In this document: piece by piece, positions 1 to 57,724 of the stretch
Position numbering within the stretch: the first letter of the stretch is position 1
How the letters are laid out: every line of letters starts with the position of its first letter
Origin: Rhabdornis inornatus
Lineage: Eukaryota > Chordata > Aves > Passeriformes > Rhabdornithidae
Length of the DNA stretch: 64,000 bases
Reading direction: 5' to 3'
Assembly (NCBI GenBank): GCA_013397075.1
Contig: VWZS01000704.1
Location: 496,001 to 560,000 of the forward strand
Position numbers and translations under genes: made by a program
The notes under the pieces: generated by a model
Seen by the model: only the letters and a program-made list of their open reading frames with translations
The model's database searches: none
What the model was told of the DNA's origin: nothing

Positions 1-383
1 CAATGTATTATATAATAATTTCCATAGTCAAAGGAAGAGGGTCAGTTTTTTAAATTCAGTTTTCACCTAAGCAAGTCAAGATGCATCTTCCCACTGTGAA
101 CACTGAGGATGAACATATTTATCAGGCAAATATTACAAACATATAATTCCCTGGTTTCTCTGCCTAAAAACCTCTCAAGGAAACAACCAAATAGCTGCTG
201 CCTTCAGGGACATTATTTATAGACCTGAAAGCTCCATAAGAGAAGTTTGCCTTGCAAAAGTTCCTCCAAGATGTGCAACAGGATTTAGGTGCATTCACAC
301 AAATCTGCAGCACACATCCAGAAGAGTTACAGCAAGCTACAAAAATATTTCTTTAAAAGCAGAATACTCAAAGATTTTCCTAC
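1..383 (-). other. INTS2: INTS2 intron 6 (partial)
   Basis: Intron sequence downstream of INTS2 exon 6, whose donor GT lies at 383-382 on the minus strand. The next INTS2 coding exon is not present, so the gene continues beyond the left edge of the window. I see only AT-rich, non-coding sequence here. Confidence 0.8.
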
Positions 384-557
384 CTGTTGGCCATTTCGGA
401 TGAAAGTTCCAAACCATGTCCGAACCTTTGCATTTGTTCCAAGCAGCAAACCACTCACAAAACACACCAGGTCACTCACTCCATCATCTGAGGATTCGTT
501 CTTGGTGTGATCCAAGGTCAAAGCCACACCAAGACCCGGCAGGTGACATTCTTCCAC
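384..557 (-). CDS. INTS2: INTS2 exon 6 (last INTS2 exon in window)
   Basis: Encodes residues 261-318: VEECHLPGLGVALTLDHTKN through VRTWFGTFIRNGQQ. The acceptor is CCAG|GTGGA and the donor is CAACAG|GTAGG in phase 0. Later exons lie outside the window. Confidence 0.93.
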
Positions 558-2958
558 CTGGACAAAACACTCAGGCTCAGACATCTTTGCTGTGTTTGAA
601 GCTTCAGGAAGGTTCTTAGTGATGATTCTCATGACAGACTCACCACCATGCCCCGGACCCTCAGGGCTTGGGAAGGGTTCATCTTGCACAGGTGCCGAAG
701 AGCTTCGGTTCTGCGGCGGCCTCCGACGCTCTCCTCATCCTGCCGCTCTCCGTTCTTAATCAAACCTCTGCACACTAAAGATCCAACAGCAGCTCTGAGC
801 AAATCCTTCCCAGTGAAATTATCATGGCTCAGTGGAAGGGACAAGAACTGTTAGCAGGGAGAGGGGAGGTCCTCAGCCCCAGCCATTCCCTGCCCAGTCA
901 GCCTTTGTGACAGATGAAAAGCTGTGACACACAGGTTGCAGTCATGCTGCAAAAAATGGGAATCAACACGTCCAGGGCAGCACCAACAGTTCAAACCTGT
1001 ACAACTCTTGGTTTAACCACACTACTAGAAACCATTTCAAAAGCTGGAGAACAAGCTGTAACTCACCCTCGTTGAAGCTGTCAGGGACATTGGCCACCAG
1101 AAGGCAAAGGAACCAGGCTCCATTCTTAACGTGCAGCAGAGCTTCAGCCACATCCACTATTGGCAACAGTGATGGCAGCTCTGCACGGAAAGAGGGTGTT
1201 AAAAGCCACAATGATTCACTGGGAAACAAAAACCCTGTTTCCAAGAGCTGCACAGCTTAGATTAACCTTACATCTGTCGTAAACAGCTCCCAAAGTTGCT
1301 TTGTTATGTTTGGGAGAGGTCAGAAAACACCATAAATACAGAACCACCACACACCTGCTTGCAAAATGCAGAGAACATCTGCTGCCTCCTCCAGGTAAAC
1401 AGGACTCTCAAAGAGCTCAGAAGATTTGAGGAAAAACTCACCATTTGATTCTGACACCTGCAAGACAGCATCTATAATCAGTGAACAGATTTTATTAAGT
1501 AATTTGTCTAAACCTGCTTTAATTCAGCATGTTTAATAGATTAAGAACTGCCAAAAACATAAAGCTATCAACACAGAACAAGCAGGAAAAGTTGGTAGAA
1601 TAAGAAATATTTACTACTGTAAATACTTCAACACAGATGGTATCATTGCTTCTTTTCAGAAGAAAAATAGCCCACTGACATTCTAAGTTTACACAAGGAA
1701 AATAAAACGTTTGGTGAGCAAGGAAGTGGGGGAAGAGAAATATGAAGGCTAATACCACACTGCAAAAGGAGCAAAGAATGGGATGGAGAAAAGTCATCAA
1801 TAATTTCCAGATTATCTCTGCACTGATAGATCACCAAATAACATTATGTTTGAGTATAGGATATTATAAAGTCTCTATAACATCAGCAAAGACTTTCTTT
1901 AGGAAGTTACAAAGAGTTTAAGCACAAGCTAGTGTTCAATCTGACTGAGACTTTGAATCTTGATAAAGCAGGTAAGGACTGGAGAAGAGTGCTCACACCA
2001 CCAGCAGCACCAGAAACACAACCAGTGCATCAGCCAGACCAGAGAGCAACCTAAACCCCACAAATATCCACCTATGGGGAAATTCACCTTGTTCATAATG
2101 GCCAGCAACTCGCTGAGCACCAGCCGGAGCCGCCGAGGAGAATCACTGTGCTCAAACTCCAGCGTCAGCCCGTGCTGCAGCTGGGACACCAAGATGCTTT
2201 CTCCACTGCCACCTCCCAGCTTGTGCCTGGCACACAGTTCAAAACAACAAGCATTAAACGTTTCTGCAAAGACAGAAATGCTTCCGGTTAAAGGGAGGCA
2301 GCACTTCTCTAGGGATCTCTTCTATCCTGCCACACATCTGCAAACACTGCTGTAATTGCAGTAAAAGAAAGCTAATTCAGTACATTATCAGAATTTCAAG
2401 TGCTTCTATTCCCCAGGAGCAGAGTCAGGAAAGCGCATCCACCTGAGCCGTCCCTTCATCCCACAGATCCATCCCAGCCCTTTCCTGCCGGGGCACGGCG
2501 GGGAACAGATCCGCAGGACACACAAATACACCCCAGGGCTCTCCTAGGAGGTGACCATGGGACACGAACGGCCGGGCCCGTCCGCTGCTTAAACAGCTGC
2601 AACAACTGGAACAGCTGGAAAAACCACACAGCGCTTCCGCCACAGATCTCCGCTCTCTGCGTTACCGGAGCTGCTGCTCCTTGCTGGCATCCTGCTCCAG
2701 CGCGTGGAAATCCACGGAAAGCAGCGCCACGATGGAGTTGACCGCCTCGACCCCCGAGAGCAGCCGCAGGATCAGCTTCTTGTCCTGCGCCCAGCTCTGG
2801 CTCTGGTCGGCGGGCGCGCACAGCGCCATGCGCACGAGGCACGGCAGCAGCAGCCGCAGCTCGGGGTCGCTCAGGGCGGCCAGGCGCACCACGTCCACCT
2901 TCTGCATCGCCTCGAAGGCGTAGGGGCTGACGAACTGCAGCGCCGAGCACTCGGACAT
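384..2958 (-). CDS. INTS2: INTS2, Integrator complex subunit 2 (5' part, six exons)
   Basis: INTS2 is a large alpha-helical scaffold subunit of the nuclear Integrator complex, which binds RNA polymerase II, cleaves snRNA 3' ends and attenuates promoter-proximal transcription. Six exons are visible: 2666-2958, 2088-2226, 1355-1457, 1067-1180, 644-774 and 384-557. All have GT/AG borders and phases that join without a break, giving residues 1-318 of a protein that is about 1,200 residues in human. The translation closely matches vertebrate INTS2 as I know it, for example QFVSPYAFEAMQKVDVV, SQSWAQDKKLILRLLSG, QHGLTLEFEHSDSPRRLRL and GLLLGTNAKVRTWFGTFIRN. The chosen start at 2958 has a GCCGCCATG context. 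An in-frame ATG at 3117 would add 53 low-complexity Gly/Ala/Pro-rich residues and is judged to be 5' UTR. The gene is cut by the window edge, not truncated biologically. MED13 lies directly upstream in the same orientation. Confidence 0.96.
644..774 (-). CDS. INTS2: INTS2 exon 5
   Basis: Encodes residues 217-260: VCRGLIKNGERQDEES, GGRRRTEALRHLCKMNPSQA and LRVRGMVV. The acceptor is TTTAG|TGTGC. The donor ATGGTG|GTGAG leaves phase 0, so the next exon supplies the second Val of GMVVEEC. Confidence 0.92.
1067..1180 (-). CDS. INTS2: INTS2 exon 4
   Basis: Encodes residues 179-217: ELPSLLPIVDVAEALLHV, then NGAWFLCLLVANVPDSFNE. The acceptor is TGCAG|AGCTG and the donor is GAGG|GTGAG. It both starts and ends after the first codon base. 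Confidence 0.93.
1355..1457 (-). CDS. INTS2: INTS2 exon 3
   Basis: Encodes residues 145-179: VSESNGEFFLKSSELFESP through DVLCILQA plus one base. The acceptor is GCAG|GTGTC and the donor is GCAG|GTGTG. It joins exon 4 to restore the Glu of AELPSLLP. Confidence 0.92.
2088..2226 (-). CDS. INTS2: INTS2 exon 2
   Basis: Encodes residues 98-144: HKLGGGSGESILVSQLQHG through LSELLAIMNK. The acceptor is CCAG|GCAC, completing the split Arg codon. The donor AAG|GTGAA ends in phase 0. Confidence 0.94.
2666..2958 (-). CDS. INTS2: INTS2 exon 1 (coding part)
   Basis: Encodes residues 1-98, from MSECSALQFVSPYAFEAMQK to the CG of a split Arg codon after KEQQL. The donor is CG|GTAAC. The exon is GC-rich and sits in the INTS2 CpG island. 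Confidence 0.94.
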
Positions 2959-3105
2959 GGCGGCAGCAGCGCCTCCCTCACGGCCCCGCGCCCACCCGCC
3001 GCCGCCACCGCCACTACCGGGGGAAACGGGAAGTGACGTCAAGGCGGGAGGGGCTGAGGGGCGGGAAAGGCTGAGGGGCACCGCCCTCCCCGCCCCCTCA
3101 ATAAA
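2959..3105 (-). promoter_or_regulatory. INTS2: INTS2 5' UTR and CpG-island promoter
   Basis: This is a short GC- and CpG-rich block just upstream of the INTS2 start. A perfect CRE palindrome TGACGTCA lies at 3034-3041, directly after GGGAAG, resembling the paired ETS/CREB arrangement of many housekeeping promoters. An E2F-like GGCGGGAAA is at 3060-3068 and GC boxes surround it. There is no clear TATA box. The transcription start is inferred to lie between about 2970 and 3060. Factor binding is inferred from motifs only. Confidence 0.7.
3034..3041. promoter_or_regulatory. CRE palindrome in the INTS2 promoter
   Basis: TGACGTCA is the full consensus site for CREB/ATF dimers, 76 bp upstream of the INTS2 start codon. 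Because it is palindromic it has no strand. Confidence 0.75.
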
Positions 3106-3135
3106 TCCACACCACAATCAAGGCTTCATGAATAA

Positions 3136-3141
3136 TTTATT
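3136..3141 (-). terminator. MED13: Candidate distal poly(A) signal of MED13
   Basis: On the minus strand this reads AATAAA. It is followed about 19-29 bases further on by the GU-rich stretch TTGTGGTGTGG (3117-3107), the usual order for a vertebrate cleavage site, and is preceded by A/T-rich sequence. It is the last canonical minus-strand signal before INTS2. If used, MED13 transcripts would end near 3118, only about 160 bp before the INTS2 start codon. Whether MED13 uses this or an earlier signal cannot be told from sequence. Confidence 0.5.
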
Positions 3142-3335
3142 TCATTTGAATTTTTTTGTTTTTTTTAAAAAGTATAAACTTTTTTTTTTCTTCATTTCCT
3201 CGATCACAATTTGTACAACTCAGTGTTTATGGCATTTGGCAGAAATAGTGTTTGTTCCTTAAATCTCTTTCTTCGTTTCTGTGTTTTGTCACGATAACTA
3301 CGATGGCGGCTCGGCCGAGGGCACATGGCAGTGGC
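3142..3335 (-). other. AT-rich strip between promoter and minisatellite
   Basis: Unique AT-rich sequence with long T and A runs at 3150-3190. No coding potential is seen. It is most simply the tail of a MED13 3' UTR or plain intergenic sequence. Confidence 0.5.
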
Positions 3336-3566
3336 TGTGCAAGGCTCCCCGCCCATCCAGCTGTGCCAGAGGGGTGTGGGAGCAGCTCCCTGACCTGTCC
3401 AGCCAAGCCAGGATGGCGTTGGAGCAGCTCCTGGGCCTGTCTGCCAGTGCCAGAGAGGCTATGGAGCCACTCCTTGGTGTGTCCAACCAGGCTGTTGGAA
3501 TGGCTTCCAGTGCATCCAGCCATGCAAGCGGGGTGTTGGAGCAGCTCTGTGGTGTGTCCAGCTGGA
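3336..3566. repeat. Diverged border units of the minisatellite complex
   Basis: Imperfect repeats of the pieces GTTGGAGCAGCTC, TGTCCAGC and GTGCCAGAG occur at uneven spacing. They share sequence with both neighbouring arrays and look like old, decayed copies of the 42-bp unit. Confidence 0.75.
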
Positions 3567-3976
3567 TGTTGGAATGGCTGCCTGGTGTGTCCAGCAGAGG
3601 TGTTGGAATGGCTGCCCGGTGTGGCCACAGGAGGTGTTGGAATGGTGCCCAGTGTAGCCACAGGAGGTGTTGGAATGGCTGCCCGGTGTGGCCACAGGAG
3701 GTGTTGGAATGGCTGCCCGGTGTGGCCACAGGAGGTGTTGGAATGGCTCCCAGTGTAGCCACAGGAGGTGTTGGAATGGCTGCCCGGTGTGGCCACAGGA
3801 GGTGTTGGAATGGCTGCCCGGTGTGGCCACAGGAGGTGTTGGAATGGCTGCCCGGTGTATCCACAGAGATGTTGGAATGGCTGCCCCATGTGTCCAGCTG
3901 GGATGTTGGAATGGCTGCCCAGTGTGTCCAGCCAAGGTGTTGGAATGGCTGCCCAGTGTGTCCAGCTGTGCTGGAA
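3567..3976. repeat. 33-34 bp tandem array (12 units)
   Basis: TGTTGGAATGG recurs at 3567, 3601, 3635, 3668, 3702, 3736, 3769, 3803, 3837, 3870, 3904 and 3938. Most units continue CTGCCCGGTGTGG and CCACAGGAGG. Two units (3635 and 3736) share the variant AGTGTAGCC, exactly 101 bp apart, so three-unit blocks have been duplicated as a higher-order repeat. The last three units change to TGTCCAGC and grade into the 42-bp array. Confidence 0.93.
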
Positions 3977-4733
3977 GGTGTTGGATCAGCTCCATGCCGT
4001 GTCCAGCCGTGCCAGAGGGGCGTTGGGGCAGCTCCATGCCGTGTCCAGCCGTGCCAGAGGGGCGTTGGATCAGCTCCATGCCGTGTCCAGCCGTGCCAGA
4101 GGGGCGTTGGAGCAGCTCCATGCCGTGTCCAGCCGTGCCAGAGGGGCGTTGGAGCAGCTCCATGCCGTGTCCAGCCGTGCCAGAGGGGCGTTGGAGCAGC
4201 TCCATGCCGTGTCCAGCCGTGCCAGAGGGGCGTTGGAGCAGCTCCATGCCGTGTCCAGCCGTGCCAGAGGGGCGTTGGAGCAGCTCCATGCCGTGTCCAG
4301 CCGTGCCAGAGGGGCGTTGGAGCAGCTCCATGCCGTGTCCAGCCGTGCCAGAGGGGCGTTGGAGCAGCTCCATGCCGTGTCCAGCCGTGCCAGAGGGGCG
4401 TTGGAGCAGCTCCATGCCGTGTCCAGCCGTGCCAGAGGGGCGTTGGAGCAGCTCCATGCCGTGTCCAGCCGTGCCAGAGGGGCGTTGGAGCAGCTCCATG
4501 CCGTGTCCAGCCGTGCCAGAGGGGCGTTGGGGCAGCTCCATGCCGTGTCCAGCCGTGCCAGAGGGGCGTTGGGTCAGCTCCATGCCGTGTCCAGCCGTGC
4601 CAGAGGGGCGTTGGAGCAGCTCCATGCCGTGTCCAGCCGTGCCAGAGGGGCGTTGGAGCAGCTCCATGCCGTGTCCAGCCGTGCCAGAGGGGCGTTGGAG
4701 CAGCTCCATGCTGTGTCCAGCCGTGCCATGTCC
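3977..4733. repeat. 42-bp tandem minisatellite (18 units)
   Basis: Units begin at 3978 and every 42 bp to 4692. Each reads TTGGAGCAGCTCCATGCC, then GTGTCCAGCCGTGCC, then AGAGGGGCG. Most copies appear identical; the few variants are mainly G/A/T changes in GGAGCAG (units at 3978, 4020, 4062, 4524 and 4566). The unit carries about three CpGs and the short dyad GGAGC-A-GCTCC. The unit length is a multiple of three, so long open frames appear on both strands; these are by-products and not genes. The array lies between MED13 and INTS2 and may be in the MED13 3' UTR. Confidence 0.97.
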
Positions 4734-7700
4734 AGTCACCAGGTCACAGGCTGCAGCATCCCAAGCCAGCGCTCAGCAAGGTCCTCATGTCCAGTTGACT
4801 CAGAAAAACCTAAAGCTTGATGAGTAGCATCCTGAAAAAGTGACCCTGAGGATTGTGGTAGGTCCCAAATCCAGTTTTACTGTAAATTAAGTTTTACTCC
4901 ACTGAAAATAGAAAGTACACCCACAAATAATAATAAAAAACCCCCTTAAGTACGAAGCATAGTCCTGGGCCCTTTACTTTAAAAATAAAAAAAGAAAGAA
5001 AATAATAAAACAAACAAAACCACCTTCCCAGCTGGAGGCTGTGAGACAGTAACATTGTACAATGTCACCCCATGAATGACTTTTCCAAAGAAACCCAGAT
5101 GAAAACAACGTTGATGCAGCATTACTATCCCAACTGACTGATATGTGGTGCCATACTATTGTGCAGCAAATTATATGGTGCAATAGCATTTTTTTAAAAC
5201 ATTTTACTCTTATTCTTGAAAGCTTTAAAATAATGCAACATAATATTTTGATATTACAGTATTAACAAATAGTGCTTGATTAAAGACATTGGCAAGTCTT
5301 CATAGCAACACACAAAGTTAAAATTACCATCAGAGGTAAATATAGAAATACAATAATCTGCGCCATAACTGACAGCTAAGTAAGAACATAGCTGAGGATT
5401 CAAATATAAATCCATTTATCTTTAATTATATCAGAGAATGTTAGAAAGATCTAAATGTTACAGCTACTTTTAAAATGTGAGGGTTGTTACAAGTACAGCT
5501 GGTGGCCTTGCTGGTCTTAGCAACAGGGTCTTCAGAAACCTAATACAAAAGCAGTGAGTCAAAGGTGACTAAAAGGCTTAAATGCAGTAATATCTGCGTT
5601 AAAATATGTATTTTTAATTGGAATGGAAGGATCTCAGCTTCTTTCACTGGAAGAGATAAACCTCCACAGCTACTTAAAGAACTGACAGGAACAACATTTT
5701 CTTGCAAGGCCATTTTGAAAAGCTGTAGCTGAAATTTTCAACTATTTAAGCTTGTACTTGCTCAACAACCTCGAGTTATTGGATTGTGACAATTTTATTT
5801 ATAAACCAGCTATTATGTGCACTTAAAATAGTTAAATGAAAGTAGCTAACAAAAAAAATATGCCCAATATAGTAGTTGGCTCCATGGTGCTGGCAGGTTT
5901 GATATGTACATTGCCGGCTGTGACTATCACTCCAGAAATGGCCCTTCTAATCTTTTATAGTGGTTATAATATTATATTTTACTTTAATTGCATTTGATGG
6001 GGGGGAGGAGTGGGAAACTGGCAGCTTTCACAGTAGGAGTTTCACAGGGAAGGCTGGTCCAGGTGACAGAATACAGTTACACCAACGTTCAGGCAGCTGA
6101 TTCACTTACCTTCAGGAATACAAGTCAGATTGAACACAAAACAAAGCCACACCAAAACCCAGCCCTTGGAACTTGCTTAACTGAGCCAGGGTTAGAAATT
6201 ACCACTTAGCGACAAAGCTCAAAAAAAAAAAGGACATACACTTGGAAAATTCCAGTTTTAGGAGCACTTCTCCACTTCAAAAATGCCAACCAAATGAGAA
6301 AAACCTTCTGTAAGACAATAATGTGCCGTTTAATCTGCGGTGCATTACCGAGATAAAGTCATGGACAGACCCAGTTTTTAACTCTATTTATCAAAATATG
6401 CTAACTTCTGATTGCACTCATGTTGTTCTGAAGAAATGACTGAAAATTCTCATCACCAATTGTACAACTTCTTTATACAAAACCAAAAAAGTTGCTAATA
6501 TTGTATGTACACGATTCAGTGAGACTTCATACGAAAAAAATCACCTCAGGCAGGTCTTTTGCATTTACGAAACGAGATTTCCATGAACACAGTAAGTTTG
6601 GTAAATGCAAGCAAATTCTTCCTTGAAGAGGGTTAACAGCAGGTGCACATATGGATCTTTAAACTTGCTCCTTTACAGGTTTAAACCAGCGAGACAGACA
6701 ATATTAAGACCCAGGACTTGGGTTATGGTGACAGGCTCCCAGGAGCGCTGCAGGAGTTCAGTTTTTCATCTGGCAGTCAGATAAGGAACCCAGAAAAAGC
6801 ATCTGCAGCTGCTCTTCAGCACCCGTAGGGGCTATTTTAGAGCAGCACCAGACATTTGGCATGTGCTAGGAAAAAGGAAACTACTAAGAAAGAAAGGTGA
6901 CTGTAGATAGAGGGAGATATTTAGGAAAGCCTTGTGGTTTGTCAGTCCCTTCCTTGGGGAGGGCAAAGCCTCCTTGGCACACGCCCCAGCCAGAGCCTGA
7001 AAATGGGATATGGGGAAGGCCATACACTGGTACTTGGGACCTTCACCACAGTGCCAAAAATACATGGAAAAGGAAAATGTTCAGGGTTTCGTGCCGTTTT
7101 TTTTACTAGTGGAAGAAAATCTGAATACCAGAATTCACTGAGAATCTATATACACCACATTTTAGTTAAACACACACCAATCTTAAAGTCAAGATTGACT
7201 ATTTTTGCATTTGTAAAATGGCTAGAGCTGGGCTAAATTTCAGCCTGGCAGGAGACTTTGGATAAGGTCAGAGTTTTCTGTGTGTTCCTCGTTTTATCAC
7301 AAAAGTGGAAGCAAACAATGCAGTGAGCACAGTGCCAAGAATATCCAGGGAGCAACAATGCACAAGAGAGATTCTTGTGATATTAAAACTTGCGTCCTGG
7401 AAGTGGATCTGAGAATCTAGCCACAGCCCTGAACCATAACACAAACTTCAATTGAAGAGTTTATTCATGTTATTCTCACTACAAGTTAAACCACCTACAA
7501 TATCACTTATATATTGCCATTGTTACTCTGTAAAGGTGTGATATAAAATGCTGTAAGACCCGGTACCTTTTCAATTTATATAAACACAGTGAACTTCATT
7601 ACTGTACATGTACTCTGCAACTACAGCTTAGCTGTAAATCCCCCACACACAATGGTATGGACATTAACCCCTCTATCCCCATTAAACTGTACATCAAGAC

Positions 7701-8342
7701 AATACAAATTTACTGTCCCCACCCACCCCTTACAAAAAAATAATACTCTAAAAGCAACCTACTGCAACTTTTAATTAAGACGATTACATATATTTTAGAC
7801 CAATTGCTTTAAAGCAAGAAGGCAGTATAAACCTTCTAGGAAAATTTTTATAAAAGAGGTTAAGAAATATAAGACAATTTATACATTTAAAAACTTACAA
7901 TAAATAAGAGATGCAGGCATTTTTGAATACTAAGTACTATAATCCAATACAAGAACATCTTGATGTTCTGAAGCCATAGGTTGAAACTTAATTGTTCCTC
8001 ATGTTTCTTCTCATCTCCATGCTTTTAAAATTCATTAACCATGACTGGGTACTATGGCTCATTACTCTTCACAAATACTGTGGCTGGGGAAAAATGGTTA
8101 ATTTTGCTACTAAAAATGTTATAATACACTTTCTGATCATCATTCTGAAGCGTCCCCCATAGTCAGTGACTCGAAGACAGCAGGGCTGATGGGTGCCCCT
8201 CTCACAAGTCAAAACAATATTTGCTGGAAGTAACAAGATTCATACCCCATCACAAACAACTTGCACTGAGAAGAATTATAACTTAGTCCTGCAGTGAAAT
8301 ATCCCTTTTCCTCATTTTTGTCTTGCAAAATTCAGATGAAGA
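4734..8342 (-). other. MED13: MED13 3' UTR (inferred)
   Basis: Unique AT-rich, stop-dense sequence follows the MED13 stop codon. Minus-strand AATAAA signals occur at 7465-7460 and 5799-5794, with a further candidate at 3141-3136. The human MED13 3' UTR is several kilobases long, so most of this block is probably transcribed. It contains one 8-mer and four 6-mer miR-208 seed matches and two Pumilio-type UGUANAUA motifs (minus strand, at 7154-7147 and 5910-5903). Confidence 0.7.
7775..7782 (-). promoter_or_regulatory. MED13: miR-208a/b seed site (8-mer) in MED13 3' UTR
   Basis: The minus strand reads CGTCTTAA, complementary to miR-208 bases 2-8 and followed by the favourable A opposite base 1. 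MED13 (THRAP1) is an established cardiac target of miR-208a in mouse. Four further GTCTTA 6-mers occur at 6311-6316, 6705-6710, 7554-7559 and 7870-7875. Function in this species is inferred. Confidence 0.6.
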
Positions 8343-57440
<49,098 letters not shown>

Positions 57441-57485
57441 CCTCACAGCCACAACCCACACGCCATTATCCCACAGCCTCCGACA

Positions 57486-57565
57486 AGAAAGAAAGAGACA
57501 GACAGAGAGAGAGAGAGAGGGAGAGAGGGAGAGACAGACAGCGAGAGGGAAAGGGGGAGGGGGGC
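57486..57565. repeat. GA/CT microsatellite in the MED13 5' UTR region
   Basis: A purine-rich run of GAGA, GACA and GGGA units on the plus strand. On the gene strand it is a CT tract 45-125 bases upstream of the start codon, so it may be transcribed. Such mirror-like tracts are unstable and can bind GAGA-type or polypyrimidine-binding factors. Confidence 0.9.
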
Positions 57566-57724
57566 TCTGCACACGCACAAATAATAATACAATTAAATAA
57601 GGGATTTACAGACACACGCACGCGAAATAGTGGCAGGGGGAATAACCCGCGAGGAGAGACAGAGAGGTATGGGAGAGGGGGGTAAAAATATATTTTAAAA
57701 AAATTAAAAAAAAAATTAAAGAGG

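Larger units (their letters stand above)
558..2665 (-). other. INTS2: INTS2 introns 1-5
   Basis: The introns between the six visible exons are 2227-2665, 1458-2087, 1181-1354, 775-1066 and 558-643. All have GT-AG ends on the minus strand. No RNA gene or mobile element is recognisable in them. Confidence 0.85.

Noticed and set aside
2662..3117. INTS2 start at the upstream in-frame ATG (3117)
   Set aside because: The added 53 residues are Gly/Ala/Pro/Arg low complexity spanning the CRE/E2F promoter block, and homology begins at the 2958 ATG with a strong GCCGCC context.
3977..4733. CRISPR-like repeat array
   Set aside because: Repeats are directly adjacent with no unique spacers, and the context is a vertebrate nuclear genome. 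It is a minisatellite.
3281..4827. Open reading frames of 350-505 residues on both strands with 14-residue repeats
   Set aside because: They are created by the 42-bp unit length, a multiple of three. Several frames stay open at once, codon use is arbitrary, and no known protein family matches.
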